From an uncultured Beijerinckiaceae bacterium (lineage in GTDB: Bacteria > Pseudomonadota > Alphaproteobacteria > Rhizobiales > Beijerinckiaceae), in NCBI GenBank assembly GCA_937863205.1, contig CALMGA010000220.1, forward strand, positions 1 to 8,562: a stretch of DNA of 8,562 bases, read 5' to 3'. Below, piece by piece: positions 1 through 6,986 of this stretch. A program made the position numbers and the translations under genes. How positions within the stretch are numbered: position 1 is the stretch's first letter; the number at the start of each line of letters is the position of its first letter. The notes under the pieces were generated by a model. It ran no database searches, was not told where the DNA came from, and worked only from the letters and a program-made list of their open reading frames with translations.

Positions 1-1185
<1,185 letters not shown>

Positions 1186-1288
1186 TGAGTTCCTGGAAGG
1201 AGATTTCCCGAGACGGGCTTTCGCGGCGGCCAACGGGGAGGGGCGGCGCGTTCGCAGCATGCCGCAGCGGCGGGCGGCGGCGCGCCCT

Positions 1289-1322
1289 GCCCGATCATCG
1301 CGCCCGGTCTCCGGATCGGGCG
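1289..1322. repeat. Overlapping inverted repeats, alternative hairpins in helicase leader
   Basis: GCCCGATC (1289-1296) and GATCGGGC (1314-1321) form a perfect 8-base inverted repeat with a 17-base loop. CGCCCG (1301-1306) and CGGGCG (1317-1322) form a second, 6-base inverted repeat. The two share bases 1317-1321, so only one stem can form at a time. In the helicase transcript they would lie about 105-135 bases ahead of the start codon. The repeats are seen directly; a regulatory role is inference, and GC-rich DNA throws up such repeats by chance fairly often. Confidence 0.4.
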
Positions 1323-1412
1323 TGGGCCGACCGCAACCTGCAAGCGAACCTTGCCAGCAGCCCGCTTCACGGATGGCATTTCGGCGCAAACGACGATGAA
1401 AGCAAGAGCCTA

Positions 1413-1439
1413 GCCGGACGGCGCGCGGCACGACCCGCG
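1413..1439 (-). terminator. Weak candidate terminator after opgGH
   Basis: Two small GC-only hairpins follow the opgH TAG stop (1451-1453) in the minus-strand transcript: CGCGG/CCGCG with a 6-base loop (1424-1439), then GCCG/CGGC with a 2-base loop (1413-1422). They are followed by a pyrimidine-rich but interrupted stretch (CTCTTGCTTTC) rather than a clean T run. This is a poor match to a classical intrinsic terminator. Confidence 0.2.
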
Positions 1440-1450
1440 ACATATCGACG

Positions 1451-3736
1451 CTAGGCGCTGGCCCGTTGCGGCTGGCCGAGATCGGATCGCAGGGGCAAAG
1501 CCAGCAGGGCGCGCAGCAGCACGCCGTCATTGAGAACGGCCATCTGCTCCTTGGGCCTGAGCCAGGCGACGGCATCCTCGAGGCACTCGGCATCGTCGAG
1601 CTTGGCGTCGGCCAACGCCCAATCAGCCGTGATCTCGCCGCGCCGTCGCGGCCGGTCCTGGCCCTGAAGGATATCGTGGACGACCTGGAGCTGGCGATCG
1701 CCGTGCAGGACGCGCAGCCCGTTCTCCGGAGTTTCCGACGTGCCGCCAATCTCGGCCACGATGGCGGCAGCCCGCTGCACCACGGCCGGCCTGTGCCGCT
1801 CTTCCGGCGTCAGAAGCAGTCCGATGCGGCGCAGGGCGAGGCCGACCGACAGCAGGCCGGTCGCCCAGGACAGGAAGATCGCGAGGACGAGGCCGCCGAT
1901 CGTCGGCGACATCCACGCCACCAGCGAGGGCGAGATCAGGAGGCCGCTGACGAGTGTCAGAATCCCGAACAGAACGTGCGAGCGATGCCGACGCACGATC
2001 GCGAGGAAGGGTATCGAGCCGTCGTCGCGGCGCTGCGGGTTCCATCCCGTATCGAAGCCGAACACGATGTGCACGACGTGGCCGGTTTGAATCAGCATCA
2101 TCACGGGGGCGAGCAGCGCCGACATCGCCACTTCGAACAGCGCCGAGATCACCAATCGGATCGCGCCGCCGCTGCCGCGCCGCGTGCCGGACTGAACCAG
2201 CGACAGCATCAGCCCGAGCAGCTTGGGAACCAGCAGCACCACCATGGTCATGCCGAAGAGTTCGAGCGAGCGTTCGGCATCGAAGCGGGGGAACGCCGGC
2301 ACCAGCGACGAGTCGCTGGTGAAGTATTCCGGCTTCACGTAGCTCGCCTGCAGCACGAGCACCATGCCGACGAGGAGCTGCAGCATCCACAGCGGCGAAG
2401 CGAGGTAGGCGAAGATGCCGGTCGCGAAGTGCTGCCGCGAGGCGGGGTGCAGGCCCCGCGCCGGCAGGATGCGGGCGTGCTGCAGGTTGCCCTGACACCA
2501 GCGCCTGTCGCGGGCCGACAGGTCGATCAGCGAGGGCGGGCTTTCCTCGAAGGAGCCGCCAAGCGTCGGCAGCATGATGACGGAATAGCCGGCGCGGCGG
2601 ATGAACGCCGCTTCCACGAAGTCGTGGCTCATCACATGGCCGCCGAAGGGCGGCTTGCCCTTGAGGTGCGGCAGGCCGCAATGGTCGGCGAAGGCCCGCG
2701 TCCGGATGATGGCGTTGTGGCCCCAGTAATTGCCATCGCGACCCATCCAGGCGGCGAGACCGCCGGCGATCACGGGTCCGTAGATGCGGGCAGCGAACTG
2801 CTGGACGCGGGCGAACAGGGTGTTGCGGTTGATGATGAGCGGCAGCGTCTGGATGATGCCGGCGTCGTGGTCGCCCTCCATCGCCGCCGCCAGCGAGACG
2901 ATGGCGTGCGCCGACATGAAGCTGTCGGCGTCCAGCACCAGCATGTGCTCGTAGCCGCCGCCCCAGCGCGTCACGAAATCGGCGATGTTGCCGGCCTTGC
3001 GCGCGGTGTTCTCGCGACGGTGCCGGTAGAAGACGCCGCACTCCGGGCCGAGTCGCTCGCGCAGCAGCACGAAGTTCTTTTCTTCCGCGATGAAGATGTC
3101 GGGATCGGTGGTGTCGGACAGGAAGAACCAGTGGAAGGCGTCGCCGAGCCCGGTCGCCGCGACCTCCTCGAACATCGCCTGCAGGGCGGCAAAGACGCGC
3201 TCGGGGATCTCGTTGTAGATCGGCATCACCACCGCCGTCCGGCTCGCCAGCGCGGCGGGGATGGCGGGCGGCTCCGGCGCGAAGAACAGCAGGTGGACGA
3301 AGCCGACGAGGGCGCTGGTGCAAGCGAGCGCGATCCAGGAAAAGTTGGCGACGAACAGGAGCAGCAGCACCCATTCCAGCGCCGTCGTGCCGCCGAGCGA
3401 CACCACCTTGTACATCTCGTCGGCGCCGTAGCAGGTCAGGGCGAGCGCGCCGCCAAAAATCAGCAGACGTGCCAGCCAGGTGCCGCCGCCCGCCCGCGTC
3501 ACCTTCGATGCGCGGGGGGCATCGTAGCGCCGCAGGCCCTGCGCCGGCATGGGCAAAGGCGCAAGCTCAGGCATCGCCGGATGCAACGGGTTCCCGGTCC
3601 CCGGCCGGCGAGCCCGGCCGGCGAACGTGCCGAGATCGGCGGAGGACGGCTGGCTGGCGGCGGCATGCGGGCCGGCATCGCCCGACGGGGACTGGACGGG
3701 CACCGTGCCGGCAGCCGCGCTCATGTCCCCGCTCAT
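1451..3736 (-). CDS. opgH: OPG biosynthesis membrane glucosyltransferase OpgH (MdoH)
   Basis: Inner-membrane family 2 glycosyltransferase that builds the beta-1,2-linked glucose backbone of osmoregulated periplasmic glucans from UDP-glucose and is thought to pass it to the periplasm. The protein has 761 residues (E. coli OpgH has 847). Residues 1-85 look disordered and rich in Pro, Ala and Ser. Membrane segments follow at about 88-104 and 120-154. The cytoplasmic catalytic domain shows PIYNE (172-176), LSDTTDP (206-212), RKAGN (246-250), the DAD metal/UDP-binding motif in VLDADS (267-272), SHDFVEAAF (370-378) and RRWCQGN (411-417). More membrane segments lie at about 438-463, 493-514, 526-560, 587-607 and 611-636, with a soluble C-terminal tail of about 110 residues. 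The ATG at 3736 overlaps the opgG stop as ATGA, suggesting translational coupling. In-frame ATGs at 3724 and 3574 are less likely; the latter has no ribosome site. An in-frame extension reaching 4648 merely reads opgG in the wrong frame. Confidence 0.93.
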   Translation of the reverse strand: MSGDMSAAAGTVPVQSPSGDAGPHAAASQPSSADLGTFAGRARRPGTGNPLHPAMPELAPLPMPAQGLRRYDAPRASKVTRAGGGTWLARLLIFGGALALTCYGADEMYKVVSLGGTTALEWVLLLLFVANFSWIALACTSALVGFVHLLFFAPEPPAIPAALASRTAVVMPIYNEIPERVFAALQAMFEEVAATGLGDAFHWFFLSDTTDPDIFIAEEKNFVLLRERLGPECGVFYRHRRENTARKAGNIADFVTRWGGGYEHMLVLDADSFMSAHAIVSLAAAMEGDHDAGIIQTLPLIINRNTLFARVQQFAARIYGPVIAGGLAAWMGRDGNYWGHNAIIRTRAFADHCGLPHLKGKPPFGGHVMSHDFVEAAFIRRAGYSVIMLPTLGGSFEESPPSLIDLSARDRRWCQGNLQHARILPARGLHPASRQHFATGIFAYLASPLWMLQLLVGMVLVLQASYVKPEYFTSDSSLVPAFPRFDAERSLELFGMTMVVLLVPKLLGLMLSLVQSGTRRGSGGAIRLVISALFEVAMSALLAPVMMLIQTGHVVHIVFGFDTGWNPQRRDDGSIPFLAIVRRHRSHVLFGILTLVSGLLISPSLVAWMSPTIGGLVLAIFLSWATGLLSVGLALRRIGLLLTPEERHRPAVVQRAAAIVAEIGGTSETPENGLRVLHGDRQLQVVHDILQGQDRPRRRGEITADWALADAKLDDAECLEDAVAWLRPKEQMAVLNDGVLLRALLALPLRSDLGQPQRASA

Positions 3737-5397
3737 GCCGGTGTCCAGCGGTACAGCCAGGTTTCGCTGATGCGATCGCCACCCGCCTCCAGCACGAGGC
3801 GCAGCTCGGACGAGCCGGCGCTTTGCGGGTCGAGCTCGAAAAGCACGCGGTAAGCCTTTCGTTCGCGGACTGCGAAGGTCTTCATCATCGTGATGGAGCC
3901 GGTCGTCGCCGTCAATGAAACCTTGATTGCCGCGATTCGCTTTTCGTCGGCGAGGACGTCGCCTTCGAACTCCACGAAGAAGCGGCTGCGCTTGCCGGCG
4001 GTGCCGCTGTGCGAGCGGGCGGTTCGGGCGAGGTCGGGGCGCTCGGGCGGGTCCCAGCACCAGAACTGCCGGTAGGCGAAGCTGGTCTCGCTGCCGGCCT
4101 TCAACGGCGCCTTGGGCCGCCAGAAGCACAGGATGTTGTCGTTGGCATCCGAAAGCGACGGGATCTCGATGAGCTGAACGCCGCCGTCGAGCCAGTCGCC
4201 GAGCGGCTCGACCCAAAGCGAAGGACGACGTTCCCAGTGCTGCTCCTCGTCGAGGTAGCTTTCGAAGTCGCGGTCGCGCATCAAGCAGCCGAAGCCGCGC
4301 GGCTTCGAGTCGGAAAAGGTCGAGATCTGCAGCTCGTCGCGGTTGCTGACCGGGCGCCACACCCATTCGTTGGCGCCGGTGAGCATCTGCAGGCCGGTCA
4401 CTTCGCACACGTTGGGACGGTAGTCGTCGATCCGCTTGTGGTCGATGAAGCCGAGCAGGTGGGTCGCGCTCATGGAGGCGAGGCCGTAGTTGTCGAGGGC
4501 GGCACGGGCAAACAGCGTGCATTCCACGTCGACGATGGTGGCCTCGCCTGGGCGGATCGTGAAGCGGAAGGCACCCGACAGGCTTTCGGAGTCGATCAGC
4601 GCGTGCACCACCAGCAGGTCCGCGACGATGGACGGCTTCTCGATCCAAAGCTGGCGAAAGGCCGGCATTTCCTCGCCTTTGGGGTCGGCGACCTTGAGGG
4701 TCAGCGCGCGCGCCAGCAGCCCCGGCATCTGACCGGGGGCCAGCGCCTGGTAGAAGTTGGATCCCAGGAAGCTCGCGATCTCCGCCGTGGGGAGACCAGC
4801 GCGCATCCTCATCACCCGGAACCCTGCGAAGCCGATGTCGCCGATCTTGAGCGAGGGCGTCAGCTTGCCGAAATCGAACAGGCCGGTCTCGTAGACGAGG
4901 CGTTGCGACTGGCCGTCGGCGACGAGGTGGAGCTGGATGAGGTTGGTGTTCTGGAACCCGCGGTGCAGCGGCTCCACCGTGAACCCCAGGGTTTCGTCGG
5001 CCCAGATGCGCGCGGCGGGCCGAGGCCTGATGGCGGCGTATTGCTCGGCGGTGAGCGCCCGGAACGGTTCGGGAAGGTCGGAGGACACAGGCTTGAAGGC
5101 TTGCCTGGCCAGTTCGCGGGCAAGCTCGACCACCGTGGAGGACGTGAAGGGAACCGGCGGGGCGAGGGTCAGGGCGGGGTTGGCGAGAACGGGCGGCCGG
5201 ACCGGCAGGGAAGATGGCGGAGGCGATGACGGAGGGGGTGACGCCGGCGCACCTTGCGGCGGCACGGCATCGCTGGCGCGGACGGCATCCACAGCCTCGG
5301 CCCCCTTCGCAACGTCACCCAGCGGAATGGCCGGCAGAAGAACAGCCCCGCCGATCCCGCCCAGGGCCAGTTTGAGCACGTCGCGACGCTGAGGCAT
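3733..5397 (-). CDS. opgG: Periplasmic glucan biosynthesis protein, OpgG/OpgD (MdoG) family, with Tat-like signal
   Basis: Periplasmic protein needed for OPG synthesis; the OpgG/OpgD family includes beta-1,2-glucan-acting enzymes (CAZy GH186). The 554-residue product starts with a twin-arginine-like signal (PQRRDVLKLAL at 2-12, hydrophobic core to about 25, possible AEA cleavage site at 33-35). A Pro/Ser/Ala-rich linker follows (about 41-85), then the MdoG domain (about 88-552). Conserved family blocks include FLGSNFYQAL (210-219), CLMRDRDFESY (371-381), RRPSLWVEPLGDW (390-402), NDNILCFWRP (419-428) and YRQFWCWDP (442-450). E. coli OpgD is Tat-exported while OpgG uses Sec, so the signal is OpgD-like; the place ahead of opgH is opgG-like. 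The symbol follows gene order. The ATG at 5397 gives a short, normal Tat n-region but has no clear Shine-Dalgarno sequence. A TTG at 5436 would add 13 residues, also without a well-placed ribosome site. opgH follows with a 4-base overlap. Confidence 0.9.
   Translation of the reverse strand: MPQRRDVLKLALGGIGGAVLLPAIPLGDVAKGAEAVDAVRASDAVPPQGAPASPPPSSPPPSSLPVRPPVLANPALTLAPPVPFTSSTVVELARELARQAFKPVSSDLPEPFRALTAEQYAAIRPRPAARIWADETLGFTVEPLHRGFQNTNLIQLHLVADGQSQRLVYETGLFDFGKLTPSLKIGDIGFAGFRVMRMRAGLPTAEIASFLGSNFYQALAPGQMPGLLARALTLKVADPKGEEMPAFRQLWIEKPSIVADLLVVHALIDSESLSGAFRFTIRPGEATIVDVECTLFARAALDNYGLASMSATHLLGFIDHKRIDDYRPNVCEVTGLQMLTGANEWVWRPVSNRDELQISTFSDSKPRGFGCLMRDRDFESYLDEEQHWERRPSLWVEPLGDWLDGGVQLIEIPSLSDANDNILCFWRPKAPLKAGSETSFAYRQFWCWDPPERPDLARTARSHSGTAGKRSRFFVEFEGDVLADEKRIAAIKVSLTATTGSITMMKTFAVRERKAYRVLFELDPQSAGSSELRLVLEAGGDRISETWLYRWTPA
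5209..5238 (-). repeat. Tandem PPPSS coding repeat in OpgG/D linker
   Basis: Residues 54-63 of OpgG/D are PPPSS repeated twice, encoded by two adjacent 15-base units that differ at several bases. The repeat is the centre of a Pro/Ser-rich linker (about residues 41-85, bases 5143-5277) between the signal peptide and the folded MdoG domain. It is probably a flexible periplasmic spacer. The base differences between the units argue against a very recent duplication. Confidence 0.7.
5293..5397 (-). other. Tat-type signal peptide of OpgG/D
   Basis: Residues 1-35 of the OpgG/D protein. The arginine pair at 4-5 sits in PQRRDVLKL; the Tat consensus is S/T-R-R-x-F-L-K, and here the first position is Gln and the Phe position is Val, but RR, Leu and Lys are kept. 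A mildly hydrophobic, Gly/Ala/Leu-rich segment follows (9-25) and an AxA-type site (AEA, 33-35). Tat export is inferred from the motif; the exact cleavage site is uncertain. Confidence 0.7.
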
Positions 5398-5427
5398 GAT
5401 GATTTGGGCGAACCACTGGGGAGGATT

Positions 5428-5452
5428 CTCGGCCAAGCGTTAGCGCAGTTCC
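5428..5452 (-). promoter_or_regulatory. Possible EcfG-like (general stress sigma) promoter for opgG
   Basis: On the minus strand GGAAC (5448-5452) matches the -35 element recognised by the alphaproteobacterial general-stress sigma factor EcfG (known consensus GGAAC, 16-17 bases, CGTT). Sixteen bases downstream lies CGAG (5428-5431), which matches only two of four -10 positions. Transcription would start near 5420, leaving a leader of about 20-25 bases to the ATG at 5397. The -35 match and the position fit; the weak -10 makes this tentative. Confidence 0.2.
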
Positions 5453-5471
5453 GTCCAAGAAATGCTAACGC
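5437..5471. repeat. Perfect 8-base inverted repeat, candidate operator between opgG and glmU
   Basis: GCGTTAGC (5437-5444) and GCTAACGC (5464-5471) are exact reverse complements separated by 19 bases. The right arm also begins a second small palindrome, AACGC-A-GCGTT (5467-5477), so the AACGC/GCGTT half-site occurs three times within 41 bases. Arm centres are 27 bases apart, about 2.5 helical turns. It could be a binding site for a regulator of one or both operons, or an RNA hairpin; chance is not excluded. No known regulator is recognised. Confidence 0.4.
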
Positions 5472-5521
5472 AGCGTTGAGCTTGCATTGAACACCACTCG
5501 ATCGCTTAGCAAGACCCAGGC

Positions 5522-5526
5522 GAGGA
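5522..5526 (+). promoter_or_regulatory. Ribosome binding site of glmU
   Basis: GAGGA lies five bases ahead of the ATG at 5532 and decides that start over an in-frame TTG at 5487, which would add 15 residues not expected in GlmU. Confidence 0.75.
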
Positions 5527-5531
5527 AGAAA

Positions 5532-6974
5532 ATGGCGCAGAGTTCGGAAAACGGCGGGCGTGGCACCCTGGCCGTGGTTCTGGCGGCGGGCGAGGGCACC
5601 CGGATGCGCTCGATCAAGCCCAAGGTGCTGCACGAGGTCGCCGGCCGCTCGATGCTCGCCCACGTTCTCGCCGCGCTCGCCGCCGCCGGCACTGCGGAAG
5701 CAGCCGTAGTGGTCGGGCCGGGCCGGGACGACGTGGCGGCCCATGCCGAAACCGTCGCCGCCGGCTCGGCTACCCAGTTGGCCGCCCCTTTGGCCGTCCG
5801 CGTCTTCGTGCAGGAAGAGCGGCGCGGCACCGCCCATGCCGTGCTCGCCGCCGAGGTCGCGCTCGCGGCTTCCGACGCCGAGGCGAGCGACCTCCTGGTC
5901 GCTTTCGCCGACACGCCGCTGGTCGGCGCCGAAACCTACGGGCGCCTTCTCGCGGCGTTGCGCCAGTCGGGAGCCGCGGTGGTTGTCGCCGGTTTCGAGG
6001 CGAGCGACCCGACCGGCTACGGCCGCCTCCTCACCGCGGGCGACGGCGAGTTGCTGGCGATCCGCGAGCACAAGGACGCGACCCCGGCCGAGCGCGCCGT
6101 GACCCTGTGCAACGGCGGCCTGATGGCGCTCGACGGACGCCACGCGCTCGCCCTGCTGCGCGCGGTTGCGCCCAACAATGCGCAAAACGAGTTCTATCTC
6201 ACCGACGTCGTCGCCCTTGCCCGCGCGCGCGACCTCGCGGCCGTCGTGGTGCGCGTGGCGGAAGCGGAGGTCGCCGGCGTCAACGACCGGGTGCAGCTGG
6301 CGCAGGCCGAGGCGGCGATGCAGGCGAGGCTCAGGCTCGCCGCGATGAGCGGCGGGGCGACGCTGGTCGATCCGGCGGGCGTGACCTTCAGCTTCGACAC
6401 CGCCCTGGGACGTGACGTCACGGTGGAGCCGCACGTCGTCTTCGCCCCCGGTGTCCGCGTCGGCGCCGGCAGCCGCATCCGCGCCTTTTCGCACCTCGAA
6501 GGCGTCACGGTCGGCGAGCGGGCGGTCGTCGGGCCCTTCGCCAGGCTGCGACCGGGGAGCGTGCTCGGCGACGAGGTGCACGTCGGCAACTTCGTCGAGA
6601 TCAAGGCCTCGACGCTGGAGCGCGGCGTCAAGGCCAATCACCTCAGCTACGTCGGCGACAGCAGCGTGGGCGCCGGCAGCAACCTCGGCGCCGGTACGAT
6701 CACCTGCAACTACAACGGCTTCGAGAAATTCAAGACGCGCATCGGCGCCAATGCCTTCATCGGCGTCAACGCGGCGCTGGTGGCGCCGGTCACGATCGGC
6801 GACGGCGCCTTCATCGGCACGGGATCGGTGGTGACGCAGGACGTCGCCGCCGACGCGCTGCTGGTCGCCCGCGCGCGCGGCGTGGAAAAGCCGGGCTGGG
6901 CGAAGCTGTTCCGCGAACGCAGGGGTAAGCCACGCCGCGCCGCCACGGATGGCCCGCGCGACGGACAAAGCTGA
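5532..6974 (+). CDS. glmU: Bifunctional GlmU: glucosamine-1-phosphate N-acetyltransferase / UDP-GlcNAc pyrophosphorylase
   Basis: Cytoplasmic enzyme for the last two steps to UDP-GlcNAc: acetylation of glucosamine-1-phosphate by acetyl-CoA, then uridylyl transfer from UTP. The product has 480 residues, slightly longer than E. coli GlmU (456). The N-terminal pyrophosphorylase domain (about 12-240) shows LAAGEGTRMRS (17-27) with KPKVLHEVAGRSM (29-41), RRGTAHAV (97-104), ADTPL (126-130, with the expected metal-binding Asp127) and GVNDR (249-253, Asn251). The C-terminal left-handed beta-helix domain (about 270-445) has the hexapeptide-type repeats, GPFARLRPG (334-342), GNFVEIKAS (352-360), KANHLSYVGD (367-376, with the catalytic-type His370), NLGAGTITCNYNG (384-396) and FIGVNAALVAP (409-419). 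A basic tail of about 25 residues ends the protein. The ATG at 5532 has GAGGA five bases upstream. glmS starts 12 bases after the stop, so the two are almost surely cotranscribed. Confidence 0.97.
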   Translation: MAQSSENGGRGTLAVVLAAGEGTRMRSIKPKVLHEVAGRSMLAHVLAALAAAGTAEAAVVVGPGRDDVAAHAETVAAGSATQLAAPLAVRVFVQEERRGTAHAVLAAEVALAASDAEASDLLVAFADTPLVGAETYGRLLAALRQSGAAVVVAGFEASDPTGYGRLLTAGDGELLAIREHKDATPAERAVTLCNGGLMALDGRHALALLRAVAPNNAQNEFYLTDVVALARARDLAAVVVRVAEAEVAGVNDRVQLAQAEAAMQARLRLAAMSGGATLVDPAGVTFSFDTALGRDVTVEPHVVFAPGVRVGAGSRIRAFSHLEGVTVGERAVVGPFARLRPGSVLGDEVHVGNFVEIKASTLERGVKANHLSYVGDSSVGAGSNLGAGTITCNYNGFEKFKTRIGANAFIGVNAALVAPVTIGDGAFIGTGSVVTQDVAADALLVARARGVEKPGWAKLFRERRGKPRRAATDGPRDGQS

Positions 6975-6986
6975 AGGGTTCGGGAC

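Larger units (their letters stand above)
1186..1450 (-). other. Intergenic region: helicase leader/promoter region downstream of opgH
   Basis: This 265-base gap lies between the opgH stop and the helicase start, both on the minus strand. I see no convincing gene: two small open frames here have no recognisable product and are typical of high-GC spacer DNA. The best sigma70-like pair I can find on the minus strand is TTGCTT (1400-1405) and GAAATG (1377-1382) with a 17-base spacer. The -10 match is poor, so this is only a candidate; it would give a leader of roughly 180-190 bases. The gap also holds the inverted repeats and the weak terminator candidate listed separately. Confidence 0.5.
5398..5531. 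promoter_or_regulatory. Divergent promoter region between opgGH and glmUS
   Basis: This 134-base gap must hold the start signals for opgG (minus) and glmU (plus), since both are first genes of their operons. No strong sigma70 promoter is obvious. For glmU a weak candidate is TTGCAT (5482-5487) with TTAGCA (5506-5511) and an 18-base spacer. For opgG see the separate GGAAC entry. It is less GC-rich than the flanking genes and contains the inverted repeat at 5437-5471. Confidence 0.6.

Noticed and set aside
1377..1405. Sigma70-like promoter (TTGCTT, 17 bases, GAAATG) for the helicase
   Set aside because: The -10 is a poor match, so it is mentioned only inside the intergenic entry and not called as a promoter.
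1623..3374. A 583-codon minus-strand open frame overlapping opgH in another frame
   Set aside because: Arg/Ala/Pro-rich translation without domains; opgH explains this DNA.
1466..3853. A 795-codon plus-strand open frame opposite opgH
   Set aside because: Same antisense effect: low-complexity Arg/His/Gln/Glu-rich translation, no ribosome site, no domain.
3737..4648. Upstream extension of opgH to 4648
   Set aside because: The extra 304 codons read opgG in the wrong frame; OpgH similarity begins only after the ATGA junction.
4009..5229. A 406-codon plus-strand open frame opposite opgG
   Set aside because: Antisense shadow of a clear MdoG-family gene; no recognisable product.
6975..6986. A glmS ribozyme or other leader RNA ahead of glmS
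   Set aside because: Only 12 bases separate glmU and glmS, far too short; the glmS ribozyme is also known mainly from Gram-positive bacteria.
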